A stretch of 64,000 nucleotides of DNA from [Clostridium] viride DSM 6836. Its GTDB lineage: Bacteria > Bacillota > Clostridia > Oscillospirales > Oscillospiraceae. The stretch spans positions 353,074 to 417,073 of the forward strand of contig KK211198.1 of the NCBI GenBank assembly GCA_000620945.1, written 5' to 3'. A program made the translations under genes and the position numbers. Shown here one piece after another: positions 7,697-15,281 of the stretch. Position 1 is the stretch's first letter; every line of letters begins with the position of its first letter. The notes under the pieces were generated by a model that was not told the DNA's origin, searched no databases, and saw only the letters and a list, made by a program, of their open reading frames with translations.

Positions 7697-7882
7697 TTAA
7701 TAATCATCTATTATATATTGATTTTCAACTAATTTTTTGCAGTCATTCTCATGCTCTTTCGCTTTGTTCATTACTCCAAAATGTTGCTTTAGGACATCTT
7801 TGATAATGCCAGAAGGACAGCTATATTGGGTCAAAATTTCATACAGCCAAACTTCTTCCGTCTTGAAGGACACGCTAATCAC
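7697..7882 (-). CDS. Small hypothetical protein of mobile-element type
   Basis: A 61-residue product from GTG. The N-terminus V-I-S-V-S-F-K-T-E-E-V-W-L-Y-E-I resembles the strand-plus-helix start of ribbon-helix-helix-like accessory proteins, followed by S-G-I-I-K-D-V-L-K-Q. The frame stays open upstream through an ATA codon (E-T-P-Y-K-K-R precedes) that lies at good spacing from AAGGGAG, so an original ATG there may have mutated. Its stop overlaps the ATG of the decayed frame at 7697 as TAATG, pointing to an old translationally coupled pair. Specific function unknown. Confidence 0.45.
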   Translation of the reverse strand: MISVSFKTEEVWLYEILTQYSCPSGIIKDVLKQHFGVMNKAKEHENDCKKLVENQYIIDDY

Positions 7883-8196
7883 ACGCTTTTTATATGGAGT
7901 TTCTATTTTAGTTCACTCCCTTCAAATTGATTTCTTTTCAAATCTCACGCTAGATTATATGTCGTATTGCTTGTACAGCTTTCCTACATTTTAGAAATTT
8001 CTAAAATTCATAACACAAGAATTCGTAAAAAAACTGGGCTATAGGCGAGTGAAAATCACTCAGTTCCTGTAACCCTTTTTTTCAATAGATAAAGAATACA
8101 ATGGAGAATATAATTATTTTAAAACTACCCGTTTTTTGAAGTGAAATACAAGTGAAATCTATTGAATTACAAGATACAAGAGCAAAAAAGAAAAGC
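7883..8196. other. Right end of the island, no gene seen
   Basis: AT-rich sequence between the small hypothetical gene and the terminator next to tRNA-Cys. A weak hairpin (GAGTGAAAATCACTC) lies at about 8046-8060. No convincing open frame with a ribosome binding site. Confidence 0.45.
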
Positions 8197-8230
8197 CCTG
8201 AAACCATTGAAAATCAACAGTTTCAGGACT
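8195..8230 (-). terminator. Terminator of the tRNA operon, island-derived (repeat copy 3)
   Basis: CCTGAAAC and GTTTCAGG arms (8197-8227), followed on the minus strand by CTTTTCTTTTTT. It sits nine bases past the CCA end of tRNA-Cys, so the island brought a replacement terminator. It is also the inverted third copy of the island repeat. Confidence 0.65.
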
Positions 8231-8236
8231 TTGAGT

Positions 8237-8312
<76 letters not shown>

Positions 8313-8350
8313 GAATGCAATACCCCATGAGAATTCTCACAGGGTATCGT

Positions 8351-8426
8351 TGGAGCGAGTGACGAGGCTCGAACTCGCTACCTCCACCTTGGCAAGGTGG
8401 CGCTCTACCAGATGAGCTACACTCGC
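8351..8426 (-). tRNA. tRNA-Gly (GCC)
   Basis: A 76-base cloverleaf with the acceptor GCGAGTG, anticodon GCC in the loop TTGCCAA, TTCGAGC in the T arm and CCA encoded. Confidence 0.95.
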
Positions 8427-8461
8427 ATAAGACTCTGTAGAGGATTTCTCCTCTACAGAGA

Positions 8462-8537
8462 TGGTGCCTCCGGTCGGAATCGAACCAACGACACGTGGAT
8501 TTTCAGTCCACTGCTCTACCGACTGAGCTACAGAGGC
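8462..8537 (-). tRNA. tRNA-Phe (GAA)
   Basis: A 76-base cloverleaf with acceptor GCCTCTG, anticodon GAA in the loop CTGAAAA, T arm GGTTCGATTCC and CCA encoded. Confidence 0.95.
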
Positions 8538-8564
8538 AATTTGGACACGAGGGTTCGTGTCCGA

Positions 8565-8641
<77 letters not shown>

Positions 8642-8644
8642 ATC

Positions 8645-8720
8645 TGGTGGGAACAACAGGGATCGAACCTGTGACCCCATGCTTGTAAGGCATGTGCTCT
8701 CCCAGCTGAGCTATGCTCCC
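8645..8720 (-). tRNA. tRNA-Val (TAC)
   Basis: A 76-base cloverleaf with acceptor GGGAGCA, anticodon TAC in the loop CTTACAA, T arm GGTTCGATCCC and CCA encoded. It is the promoter-proximal gene of the Val-Asp-Phe-Gly-Cys operon. Confidence 0.95.
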
Positions 8721-8851
8721 TCGTCTTGTTTCTCACAAGCGACGAAATTTATTATAAGCGACCAGACCCCATTTGTCAACAGGTTTTTCAGAAAAAGTTT
8801 CGCTTTTTTCCAAGGCTTTCTCTGGAAGGGTATTCTTTCCTTTTTGCTCCT

Positions 8852-9739
8852 TTAGCACTCTTGGTTAAGGGACGCAAGTAGCGCTCCTAACTCGCTGGCA
8901 TCAAAGCGATGCACAGTATCACAGAACTGGCAGCTCAGCTCCGCCTTTCCCTGTTCCTCCAAAATGGCGTGGAGCTCCTCTTTACCCATACTAATGAGCG
9001 CGGTCTCCATTCGCTCCCTGCTGCAATAGCAGCGGTACTCCACGGGAGTCGTCTCCAGAAGCTCTAACTCGAAGCGTGACAGAACCTTACGCAAAAGTTC
9101 TTCCGAACTTAATCCGCTTTGCAGCGCAGGGGTCACTTGTCCTAATTCTGCAATGCCGGCCTCAATGGCCTCCACGACTTCAGCGTCTGCCCCCGGAAGG
9201 AGCTGAATCATATATCCACCTGCGGTTAGGACGGAATAGTCACGATCCACCAACACCCCCAAGGCACAGGCCGTCGGGATCTGCTCACTTTCTGCAAAAT
9301 ACGCAGTAATATCCTCGGCGATTTCTCCAGAGACCAAGGGAATGGTTCCGACATAGGGCTCCCGCAGGCAAAGGTCTTTAATGACGGTCAAAGAGCCATT
9401 GGTTCCAACCGCCGTTCCCACATCCAGTTTTCCGGGAGCCTTGGACGGCAGTGTAATTTGCCCTTCCTGCACATAGCCACGAACATTTCCCGTGCTATCC
9501 GAAACCGCTAAGATCGTACCAAGAGGTCCGCCTCCGTTGATGCGAATGGTGACCGACCCGTTCTTTTCTTTTAATGTATTCCCGATCATGGAGGTCGCCA
9601 TCAGTGTCCGCCCCAGTGCTGCCGTGGCAACGGGAAAGGTCTGGTGAATTTCCTGGGCTCGTTGTACCAGCTCGGTAGCCCGGATGGCCATAGCCTTAAT
9701 CGGGGCGTCCTTTGCTATCATTCGAATGATTTGATCCAT
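8852..9739 (-). CDS. hslO: Hsp33 redox-regulated chaperone
   Basis: A 295-residue protein matching Hsp33 over its full length. It holds unfolded proteins under oxidative stress when its zinc centre is oxidised. The four zinc cysteines are present as C237-Y-C239 and C270-Q-F-C273. The N-terminal domain shows the family phrases T-L-M-A-T-S-M-I-G-N-T-L-K, R-I-N-G-G-G-P-L-G and G-N-V-R-G-Y-V. The start ATG lies two bases after the methyltransferase stop, so the two genes are translationally linked and share an operon with the YerC gene. Confidence 0.95.
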   Translation of the reverse strand: MDQIIRMIAKDAPIKAMAIRATELVQRAQEIHQTFPVATAALGRTLMATSMIGNTLKEKNGSVTIRINGGGPLGTILAVSDSTGNVRGYVQEGQITLPSKAPGKLDVGTAVGTNGSLTVIKDLCLREPYVGTIPLVSGEIAEDITAYFAESEQIPTACALGVLVDRDYSVLTAGGYMIQLLPGADAEVVEAIEAGIAELGQVTPALQSGLSSEELLRKVLSRFELELLETTPVEYRCYCSRERMETALISMGKEELHAILEEQGKAELSCQFCDTVHRFDASELGALLASLNQEC

Positions 9740-9741
9740 GC

Positions 9742-10488
9742 TTATATTCCTTTCTTCCTTGCGCTGAAAAAGATGCGCTCCTCCCCTTCTTTGGGGCCAC
9801 GCATCGTGAGTTCACCATGCTGTTTGATTTGACAAAAGCCCACCTCCCCAAGATACTGTTCGATCTCCTGGGGGGTATAGGCATATTCTTCATGAATCTC
9901 CTGCTCTCGGATCCAAGTCTCTCCCTCACGCAGAAAGAGATCCATAACATAGGTGCAGATGCGACGGCGTGGTTCAAAGTCCGTGCGCCACACACAATAG
10001 GCATCCTCGGTTTCGTCCAGAAACATCCCACCATCCATACGGGAAAGGCGCTTGGGCGTGAGCATATCGAATAGAAAGAGACCGCCTGGCTCTAAGAATA
10101 CATGAACCCGTGAGAATGCCTTCCGTAAGAGCTGAGGCTTCGTGACATGATTCACGCTATCGAGCATACATACGCACGCATCCACCGTTCCATAGAGATC
10201 CAGTTGTTCCATGGCTTGGCAAAGAAAGATGGGAGGAATCGATACCTCTACATCCTTTTCCATCGCCTGGGCCAGCATGTCCGGGGAAATATCCACTCCA
10301 ATGACTTCATAGCCCCGCTCTGCCAACAGCCAAGATAAGGTTCCCGTTCCGCAGGCTAAATCCAGTACGCTTTGAATGCGTTTATTTGCCTTTTTAAAAT
10401 GTCGTTCTATATAATCCGCCCATCGCGGGTACTTCACATCTTGAGTGAATCCATCGTAGCACGACGCCAAGCCTTCATATTGATCCAT
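9742..10488 (-). CDS. Class I SAM-dependent methyltransferase
   Basis: A 248-residue protein with the Rossmann methyltransferase fold. Motif I is L-D-L-A-C-G-T-G-T-L (near residues 42-51), followed by V-I-G-V-D-I-S-P-D-M-L for ribose binding and A-C-V-C-M-L-D-S-V-N-H at motif IV. A C-terminal strand-rich part (F-C-Q-I-K-Q-H-G-E) closes the domain. The substrate is unknown; this kind of small-molecule methyltransferase commonly accompanies other housekeeping genes in Clostridia. It lies between yerC and hslO on the same strand with very short gaps. Confidence 0.85.
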   Translation of the reverse strand: MDQYEGLASCYDGFTQDVKYPRWADYIERHFKKANKRIQSVLDLACGTGTLSWLLAERGYEVIGVDISPDMLAQAMEKDVEVSIPPIFLCQAMEQLDLYGTVDACVCMLDSVNHVTKPQLLRKAFSRVHVFLEPGGLFLFDMLTPKRLSRMDGGMFLDETEDAYCVWRTDFEPRRRICTYVMDLFLREGETWIREQEIHEEYAYTPQEIEQYLGEVGFCQIKQHGELTMRGPKEGEERIFFSARKKGI

Positions 10489-10496
10489 GGTGGCGC

Positions 10497-10805
10497 TTAC
10501 CCTTCCTTGCTCGGATCGATCGCATCCATCACGCGAGGCAACACCGTTTGATAGCCCTCTGCCCCATAGCGCAGGCAGCGATTCACGCGGCTGATGGTGG
10601 CGCTGCTTGCCCCGGTTCGTTCTAAAATATCATTATATATCATTCCTTTGTGCAGATACATGGCAACCTCAATCCGTTGCTCCATGGCACAAAGCTCCGA
10701 CACCGTACAAAGATCCTGAAAAAACTTGCGGCACTCCTCCACGCTGCCAAGCTGCAAGATGCATTCATAGAGAAGATCACTGCTTTCCTTGGGAGACTTT
10801 TTCAT
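10497..10805 (-). CDS. YerC/YecD-family TrpR-like regulator
   Basis: A 102-residue protein of the YerC/YecD family, which has the TrpR-type helix-turn-helix. The recognition helices are N-D-I-L-E-R-T-G-A-S-S-A-T-I-S-R-V-N-R-C-L-R-Y-G. The ATG at 10805 is chosen over an upstream ATG because AAGGGG lies at the right distance. The ligand and targets are not known; family members are often next to helicase or translation-related genes. It is first in an operon with the methyltransferase and hslO and is divergent from purA. Confidence 0.85.
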   Translation of the reverse strand: MKKSPKESSDLLYECILQLGSVEECRKFFQDLCTVSELCAMEQRIEVAMYLHKGMIYNDILERTGASSATISRVNRCLRYGAEGYQTVLPRVMDAIDPSKEG

Positions 10806-10929
10806 TGTCTTCAACCCCTTTCGCTTCCTTGCCGACATATTATCACACTAAATCGTGAGTGTAAAGGGTGACTTTCCTGTACCCTTCGCCAATTTCCATA
10901 ATAAAATGTGAAATTCTTTTCTCTTTCAC

Positions 10930-10958
10930 TTGCAAGAATCGAACGGAAGCGATATAAT
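10930..10958 (+). promoter_or_regulatory. sigma-A promoter of purA
   Basis: TTGCAA (10930-10935), a 17-base spacer and TATAAT (10953-10958), 34 bases before the GTG start. Confidence 0.7.
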
Positions 10959-10992
10959 AAGTCGTCCTATTTTAAACAAGGAGGAATCCATC

Positions 10993-12270
10993 GTGGTAAA
11001 AGCAATCGTTGGAGCCAACTGGGGTGACGAAGGAAAAGGAAAGATTACCGATATGTTTTCGGAAGTTTCCGATGTGGTGATTCGTTTTCAAGGCGGCGCA
11101 AATGCCGGGCATACCATCATCTGTGACTATGGTAAGTTCGCATTGCATCAGCTTCCCTCCGGTGTATTTTATCCCCATACCACTAACATCATCGGCAACG
11201 GCGTTGCTTTGAATATTCCGGCTCTTTTGGCTGAGTTGGAAACGCTGCGCAAGGGTGGTGTCCCGGAGCCCAAACTGATCATTTCAGAGCGGACACAGAT
11301 CCTCATGCCTTACCACATTTTACAGGATACCTATGAGGAAGAGCGACTTGCTGGGGGAGCCTTCGGCTCAACCAAATCCGGCATTGCTCCCTTTTATTCT
11401 GATAAGTACGCCAAATATGGCATTCAAATTTCGGATCTCTTTGACGAAGCCCTGCTGCGTCGTCGCCTAGAGGCCATCTGTGAGATCAAGAACGTTCTCA
11501 TGACCCATCTCTATCACAAACCGCCCATCGATGTGGATTCACTCTTCGATCAACTCATGATCTATCGTGAACAAATTGCCCCCTATGTGGGAGATGCCTT
11601 CTCCTTCGTTCAGAAAGCCGTTGCCGAAGGAAAGAATCTTCTTCTGGAAGGGCAGCTGGGCGCCATGAAAGACCCCGATTTCGGCATTTACCCCTTTACC
11701 ACCTCCTCTCACACCTTGGCCGGTTTCGGCACCGTAGGTGCTGGCATTGCCCCAAAGGATATTACCGAGGTGGTTGCGGTCACGAAGGCCTATTCCAGTG
11801 CCGTGGGTGCAGGTGCGTTTGTCAGCGAGCTCTTTGGCGAGGAAGCCGACACCCTTCGTCGTTTGGGCGGGGATGCCGGAGAATTCGGTGCCACCACCGG
11901 CCGTCCTCGTCGCGTTGGTTGGTTTGACGCCGTTGCCACAAAATACGGTTGTCAGGTTCAGGGTGCCACCCAGGCTGTCCTAACCGCCATCGATGTCTTG
12001 GGTTATTTGGATGAGATTAAGGTCTGCGTTGGCTATGAGGTGGACGGTGTGGTGAGCGACACCTTTCCTGTCCCTGCCAAGATTGATCGTGCAAAGCCAG
12101 TGTATGAAACGCTCCCCGGCTGGAAGTGTGATCTGCGCGGTGTAACGGATTATCAGGCTCTGCCGCCAGCGGCCAAAGCCTATGTTGACTTTCTGGAAGC
12201 GAAGATTGGCGTTCCCATTACCATGGTTTCCACAGGACCCAAGCGTCACGAAATTACAAAACGACTGTAA
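10993..12270 (+). CDS. purA: Adenylosuccinate synthase
   Basis: A 425-residue enzyme joining IMP and aspartate with GTP, the first committed step to AMP. The GDEGKGK loop near the N-terminus binds IMP/GTP, N-A-G-H-T-I holds the catalytic His, and T-T-G-R-P-R-R-V-G-W is the aspartate-site region. The GTG at 10993 is the start because AAGGAGG precedes it and the conserved V-K-A-I-V-G-A-N-W-G begins there. The sequence has S-T-K-S-G-I-A-P-F-Y where most bacteria have a T-G-R-G-I-G-P-type loop, marking it as a divergent clostridial form. It has its own promoter and terminator. Confidence 0.95.
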   Translation: MVKAIVGANWGDEGKGKITDMFSEVSDVVIRFQGGANAGHTIICDYGKFALHQLPSGVFYPHTTNIIGNGVALNIPALLAELETLRKGGVPEPKLIISERTQILMPYHILQDTYEEERLAGGAFGSTKSGIAPFYSDKYAKYGIQISDLFDEALLRRRLEAICEIKNVLMTHLYHKPPIDVDSLFDQLMIYREQIAPYVGDAFSFVQKAVAEGKNLLLEGQLGAMKDPDFGIYPFTTSSHTLAGFGTVGAGIAPKDITEVVAVTKAYSSAVGAGAFVSELFGEEADTLRRLGGDAGEFGATTGRPRRVGWFDAVATKYGCQVQGATQAVLTAIDVLGYLDEIKVCVGYEVDGVVSDTFPVPAKIDRAKPVYETLPGWKCDLRGVTDYQALPPAAKAYVDFLEAKIGVPITMVSTGPKRHEITKRL

Positions 12271-12320
12271 GCTGTTCGGTTTTCTGCAAGATTATGATCG
12301 TTTGCCTTCACACAACTAGT

Positions 12321-12358
12321 AAAGCATCTCCACCATAGCGGCGGAGATGCTTTTTTTT
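12321..12358 (+). terminator. Terminator of purA
   Basis: Stem AAAGCATCTCC with its complement around a 10-base loop, followed by eight Ts. Confidence 0.85.
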
Positions 12359-12365
12359 CTGTTTT

Positions 12366-13046
12366 TTATTGATCCCCGATTTTATAACAAACCAGATTGT
12401 GATTGCGATCACAAATCGCTAAAAACACCTCTTGGGCGGTATGGAATCCCTGCTTTTCGAGCTGTTTGGAGAGCCAGCTTCGATCGAGTCCCATTCGTTT
12501 TAGATTCTCCTCTAACACATGACCATCCATGATGAGCTCCGCAAAAATATAATCCTGCTCCGGGGCTAAGCTTAAATCTTCGGGTGTTACAGGGCGTGAC
12601 GTGCTGACCGGTAAAATGCTCAGCTTACCATTGTATTCATACACTGCCGTTTGAATGCTACTTAAGTCAAAATACCCTTGCTCACGGCACAGCACCATGA
12701 ATTCGCTCAAATCCAGCTTTGCTTTCTGCATATTTTTACGATATAGTTTTCCATTGTCTAGTAAAATGGTTGGCGTTCCGTTAATGAACTTTCTGGTGCG
12801 TTGGTATTTCATCATCAACCAGCCCAGTATGACGCTGATGAGTCCATAGATGAGCATGGCAATCAGGGGTTTCCAAGGCTCTTCCAGTTCCGTTGCCAGC
12901 TCTGCCGCAATCGAACCGATGGTAATGCCCATAATATAATCAAAAAAGTTGAGCTGTGAAATTTGTTTATGTCCTACTACTTTGGCAACGAAAAACAAAA
13001 CGAGAAAGGAAACCACGGACGCAAGACATAATTTGAGTACTTCCAT
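12366..13046 (-). CDS. DUF421 (YetF/YcaP) membrane protein
   Basis: A 226-residue protein with three N-terminal membrane helices (residues about 5-80) and a soluble C-terminal alpha/beta part. Typical family phrases are visible: N-F-F-D-Y-I-M-G-I-T-I-G-S-I-A, N-G-T-P-T-I-L-L-D-N-G-K, and L-R/K-E-Q-G-Y-F-D-L-S-S-I-Q-T-A-V-Y-E-Y-N-G. The family is widespread in spore formers and its molecular role is not settled. It lies convergent to purA and has its own promoter region. Confidence 0.85.
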   Translation of the reverse strand: MEVLKLCLASVVSFLVLFFVAKVVGHKQISQLNFFDYIMGITIGSIAAELATELEEPWKPLIAMLIYGLISVILGWLMMKYQRTRKFINGTPTILLDNGKLYRKNMQKAKLDLSEFMVLCREQGYFDLSSIQTAVYEYNGKLSILPVSTSRPVTPEDLSLAPEQDYIFAELIMDGHVLEENLKRMGLDRSWLSKQLEKQGFHTAQEVFLAICDRNHNLVCYKIGDQ

Positions 13047-13108
13047 ACTGCACCTCGACCTATTTTTTTTAGTCTTGTGCAGGAATCATAAAAACATTCG
13101 GAGAACGC

Positions 13109-13146
13109 AAAAAACAGCGCATGGTAAGCACCATGCGCCGTTTTCC
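13109..13146 (-). terminator. Terminator of the flavin oxidoreductase gene
   Basis: GCGCATGGT and ACCATGCGC arms (13117-13138) with an AAGC loop, extended by A/T pairs and followed on the minus strand by TTTTTTG. Confidence 0.8.
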
Positions 13147-13162
13147 AAAAGTATAATGAATG

Positions 13163-14242
13163 TTAAGCCTCCGGCTTATCGTGCAGTACGCAGCGTCTTC
13201 CTTCGCGCTCCCACAGGACAAAGCACTTCGAGCAGCTGATGCACTTTGCATCTTCTCCCGCTTTCAAATGCTCAATCAGGTCGGGCTGAGCAATAAAGGG
13301 ACGGGAGAGGGAAATGAAGTCCATTCCTGCATCCAAAACTGCATCAATGTCCTCCTGGGTACGAACGCCGCCCACAAAAATAATGGGAATGTTCACGGCA
13401 GCACGGACTGCCTTGGCGCGTTCCAGATAGTAGTTGTGATTCTTCTGCTTGCCTTGTGCAATCCAGTCAAAGCCGGAAAGCTCAATGGCATCCACTCCCA
13501 GAGCCTCAAACTCACGGCAGAAGTATACAATGTCTTCTGCGTAGGCGGCATCAGCCTCACCGGCACAGTTGGAGTTGACCTTCACCAAAATGGGATAGTC
13601 CGCGCCTAAGGCTTCACGAAGGGCCAGTAAAATTTGACGAACAAAACGGAAGCGATTTTCCGCAGAGCCGCCAAACTCATCCTCACGCTGATTGTAGTTG
13701 GGATCCATGAACTGGTTGAGCAGATACCCATGGGCACAGTGCAGCTGAACTGCATCAAATCCAAGCTCCTTGCCCTTCACCGCCGCTGCAACATAGTCCT
13801 TGCACAGACGGTCCATATCCTCCACGGTAATCTCGCGCGTCATCAGGCCATTGGGAGCCTTCTTGTCTCCACTGGGAGCCAAAGGAGTGGGATCGGGCAG
13901 ATCGGGCGTAAAGTACACATTTTGTCCTGCGTGGTTGATTTGGAGTGCAATGCGTCCGCCCTTTGCATGAACCGCTTCCACAACCTTCTTCTGGCTTTCA
14001 TAATGTGTTTCATTGCAGAAGCCAACCTGAATGTCGGTGGCTCTTCCCTCGGGGGAAACGTAAGTATACGCGGTAATGATCAGAGGCACTCCACTTTCGG
14101 CAATGTCTGCATGGAGATCGATCTGAGCCTGACAAGCCGTTCCATCGGGCTGCCCAAAAGGATCTTGGGTGGCAGAACGAACCAAACGGTTCGACAGTTC
14201 CATCGTTCCGATCTTAGCAGAGGTAAACAGTTTAGAGGACAT
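13163..14242 (-). CDS. NADH:flavin oxidoreductase (old yellow enzyme family)
   Basis: A 359-residue FMN barrel enzyme. Family marks: L-F-T-S-A-K-I-G-T-M-E-L-S-N-R-L-V-R-S-A, the F-D-A-V-Q-L-H-C-A-H-G-Y-L-L-N-Q-F segment with the catalytic His pair, and the FMN phosphate site G-G-V-R-T-Q-E-D-I. A C-terminal C-I-S-C-S-K-C ... C cluster resembles the iron-sulfur motif of 2,4-dienoyl-CoA reductases and trimethylamine dehydrogenase, but the NAD(P)-binding domains that follow there are absent. It probably reduces an activated double bond with an external electron donor. Substrate unknown. Confidence 0.85.
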   Translation of the reverse strand: MSSKLFTSAKIGTMELSNRLVRSATQDPFGQPDGTACQAQIDLHADIAESGVPLIITAYTYVSPEGRATDIQVGFCNETHYESQKKVVEAVHAKGGRIALQINHAGQNVYFTPDLPDPTPLAPSGDKKAPNGLMTREITVEDMDRLCKDYVAAAVKGKELGFDAVQLHCAHGYLLNQFMDPNYNQREDEFGGSAENRFRFVRQILLALREALGADYPILVKVNSNCAGEADAAYAEDIVYFCREFEALGVDAIELSGFDWIAQGKQKNHNYYLERAKAVRAAVNIPIIFVGGVRTQEDIDAVLDAGMDFISLSRPFIAQPDLIEHLKAGEDAKCISCSKCFVLWEREGRRCVLHDKPEA

Positions 14243-14461
14243 ATTGTCATCTCCTTATTTCAGTAATGTTTGGTTTAAGTGTGCGATATGGACGAAAGCT
14301 ATCTTTTCTATTTTAGCAAAATCACTCAAAAAAGCAAGGAAAAGTTTCAATTTTGAGCTCGCACTTGCTCCTCCTCATTTGTCTAAAATGATTAGTTTTC
14401 TTGTCGGTTTTAAGACTTCCTTGTCGATTTTCCCATAATTCATTTTTTGTTCATATTTCCA

Positions 14462-14490
14462 TTGACAGGTTCCCCAAATCTACGATAAGA
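14462..14490 (+). promoter_or_regulatory. Probable promoter of the acetate-transporter-like gene
   Basis: TTGACA (14462-14467) followed after 17 bases by ATAAGA. The 14243-14461 stretch before it holds only the divergent promoter region of the flavin oxidoreductase and shows no gene. Confidence 0.5.
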
Positions 14491-14551
14491 TTGGTTTCGA
14501 CTTTTCGGTTTCATAACGACATTTTTCACAACAAGAAAGGGGCCTATTGTT

Positions 14552-15094
14552 ATGCCTATAAACCCGGAAGCCATTGGTGTATTTGGTCTATTTGTAACGG
14601 TAATCTGCTTTGGTCTGGAGCAGGTTGGCGTTGGTATTGACAAAAACACCGATCATCAAAAGCTCAGCCGTTCCCTTGCCTATGTCGCTCTCTTCTTCGG
14701 CAGCTTCTGCCAGCTGTTCACCGGTCTTTGGATGTTCCTCTTTGGAATCGCTGGCGACCACAGCAAATACTTAGGCGCTGTCTTTACCTTCTTCGGCCTG
14801 TTCTGGCTGATCGTTGCCTTCTTCTTCTTTAAGGGTGGCGATAAAAAGGTAATGGCTCACTTTTTCGCCGTCAGCCTGATCTTCGTCATTCTCTTTACCA
14901 TTCGCGCCTTCCAGGATGGACTGGTTTGGCCGCTTGGCATCGATCTTGTCGTGATCGACATCTTGCTCGTCTGCCTGACCTTTGGCTGGTATACCGAGAA
15001 GCCTGTCTACACGAAGCTAGCTGGAGTTTGCAATCTCACCATTGGTGTGATTTCCTTCTTCCTGATGTATCCTCACATCCTGGCTGGGCACTAA
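14552..15094 (+). CDS. GPR1/FUN34/YaaH (acetate/succinate) family transporter
   Basis: A 180-residue protein with six membrane helices. The N-terminal N-P-E-A-I-G-V-F-G-L-F-V corresponds to the N-P-A-P-L-G-L signature of the SatP/YaaH family, which moves acetate or succinate. Helix pattern and length fit the family. The ATG follows AAGAAAGGGG. In an amino-acid fermenter an acetate or related acid exporter would be useful; that is inference. It stands alone between a promoter and a bidirectional terminator. Confidence 0.75.
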   Translation: MPINPEAIGVFGLFVTVICFGLEQVGVGIDKNTDHQKLSRSLAYVALFFGSFCQLFTGLWMFLFGIAGDHSKYLGAVFTFFGLFWLIVAFFFFKGGDKKVMAHFFAVSLIFVILFTIRAFQDGLVWPLGIDLVVIDILLVCLTFGWYTEKPVYTKLAGVCNLTIGVISFFLMYPHILAGH

Positions 15095-15228
15095 TTCGTA
15101 GCAATTCGGCCAATCGCAAAGCCTTTGGAGTATATTCTCACCTATCTCGCTATTTCCTTGGTACAAAGGGTTACCCCCTTTGTCTCTGACTTTGTGAAAC
15201 CGTGAAAAGTAAACAAGCATTCTTAATT

Positions 15229-15262
15229 AAAACTCCCGCTTCCTTTGGAAGCGGGAGTTTTT
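15229..15262. terminator. Bidirectional terminator
   Basis: A 14-bp perfect stem (AAACTCCCGCTTCC) with a TTT loop, T5 after it on the plus strand and TTTTAATTAA on the minus strand. It separates two convergent genes. Confidence 0.85.
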
Positions 15263-15281
15263 GTGTTGCTTTGTTTCGTTC

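Noticed and set aside
13634..14266. Long plus-strand frames opposite the flavin oxidoreductase gene
   Set aside because: Antisense to a well-conserved gene; composition and residues look like a shadow frame.
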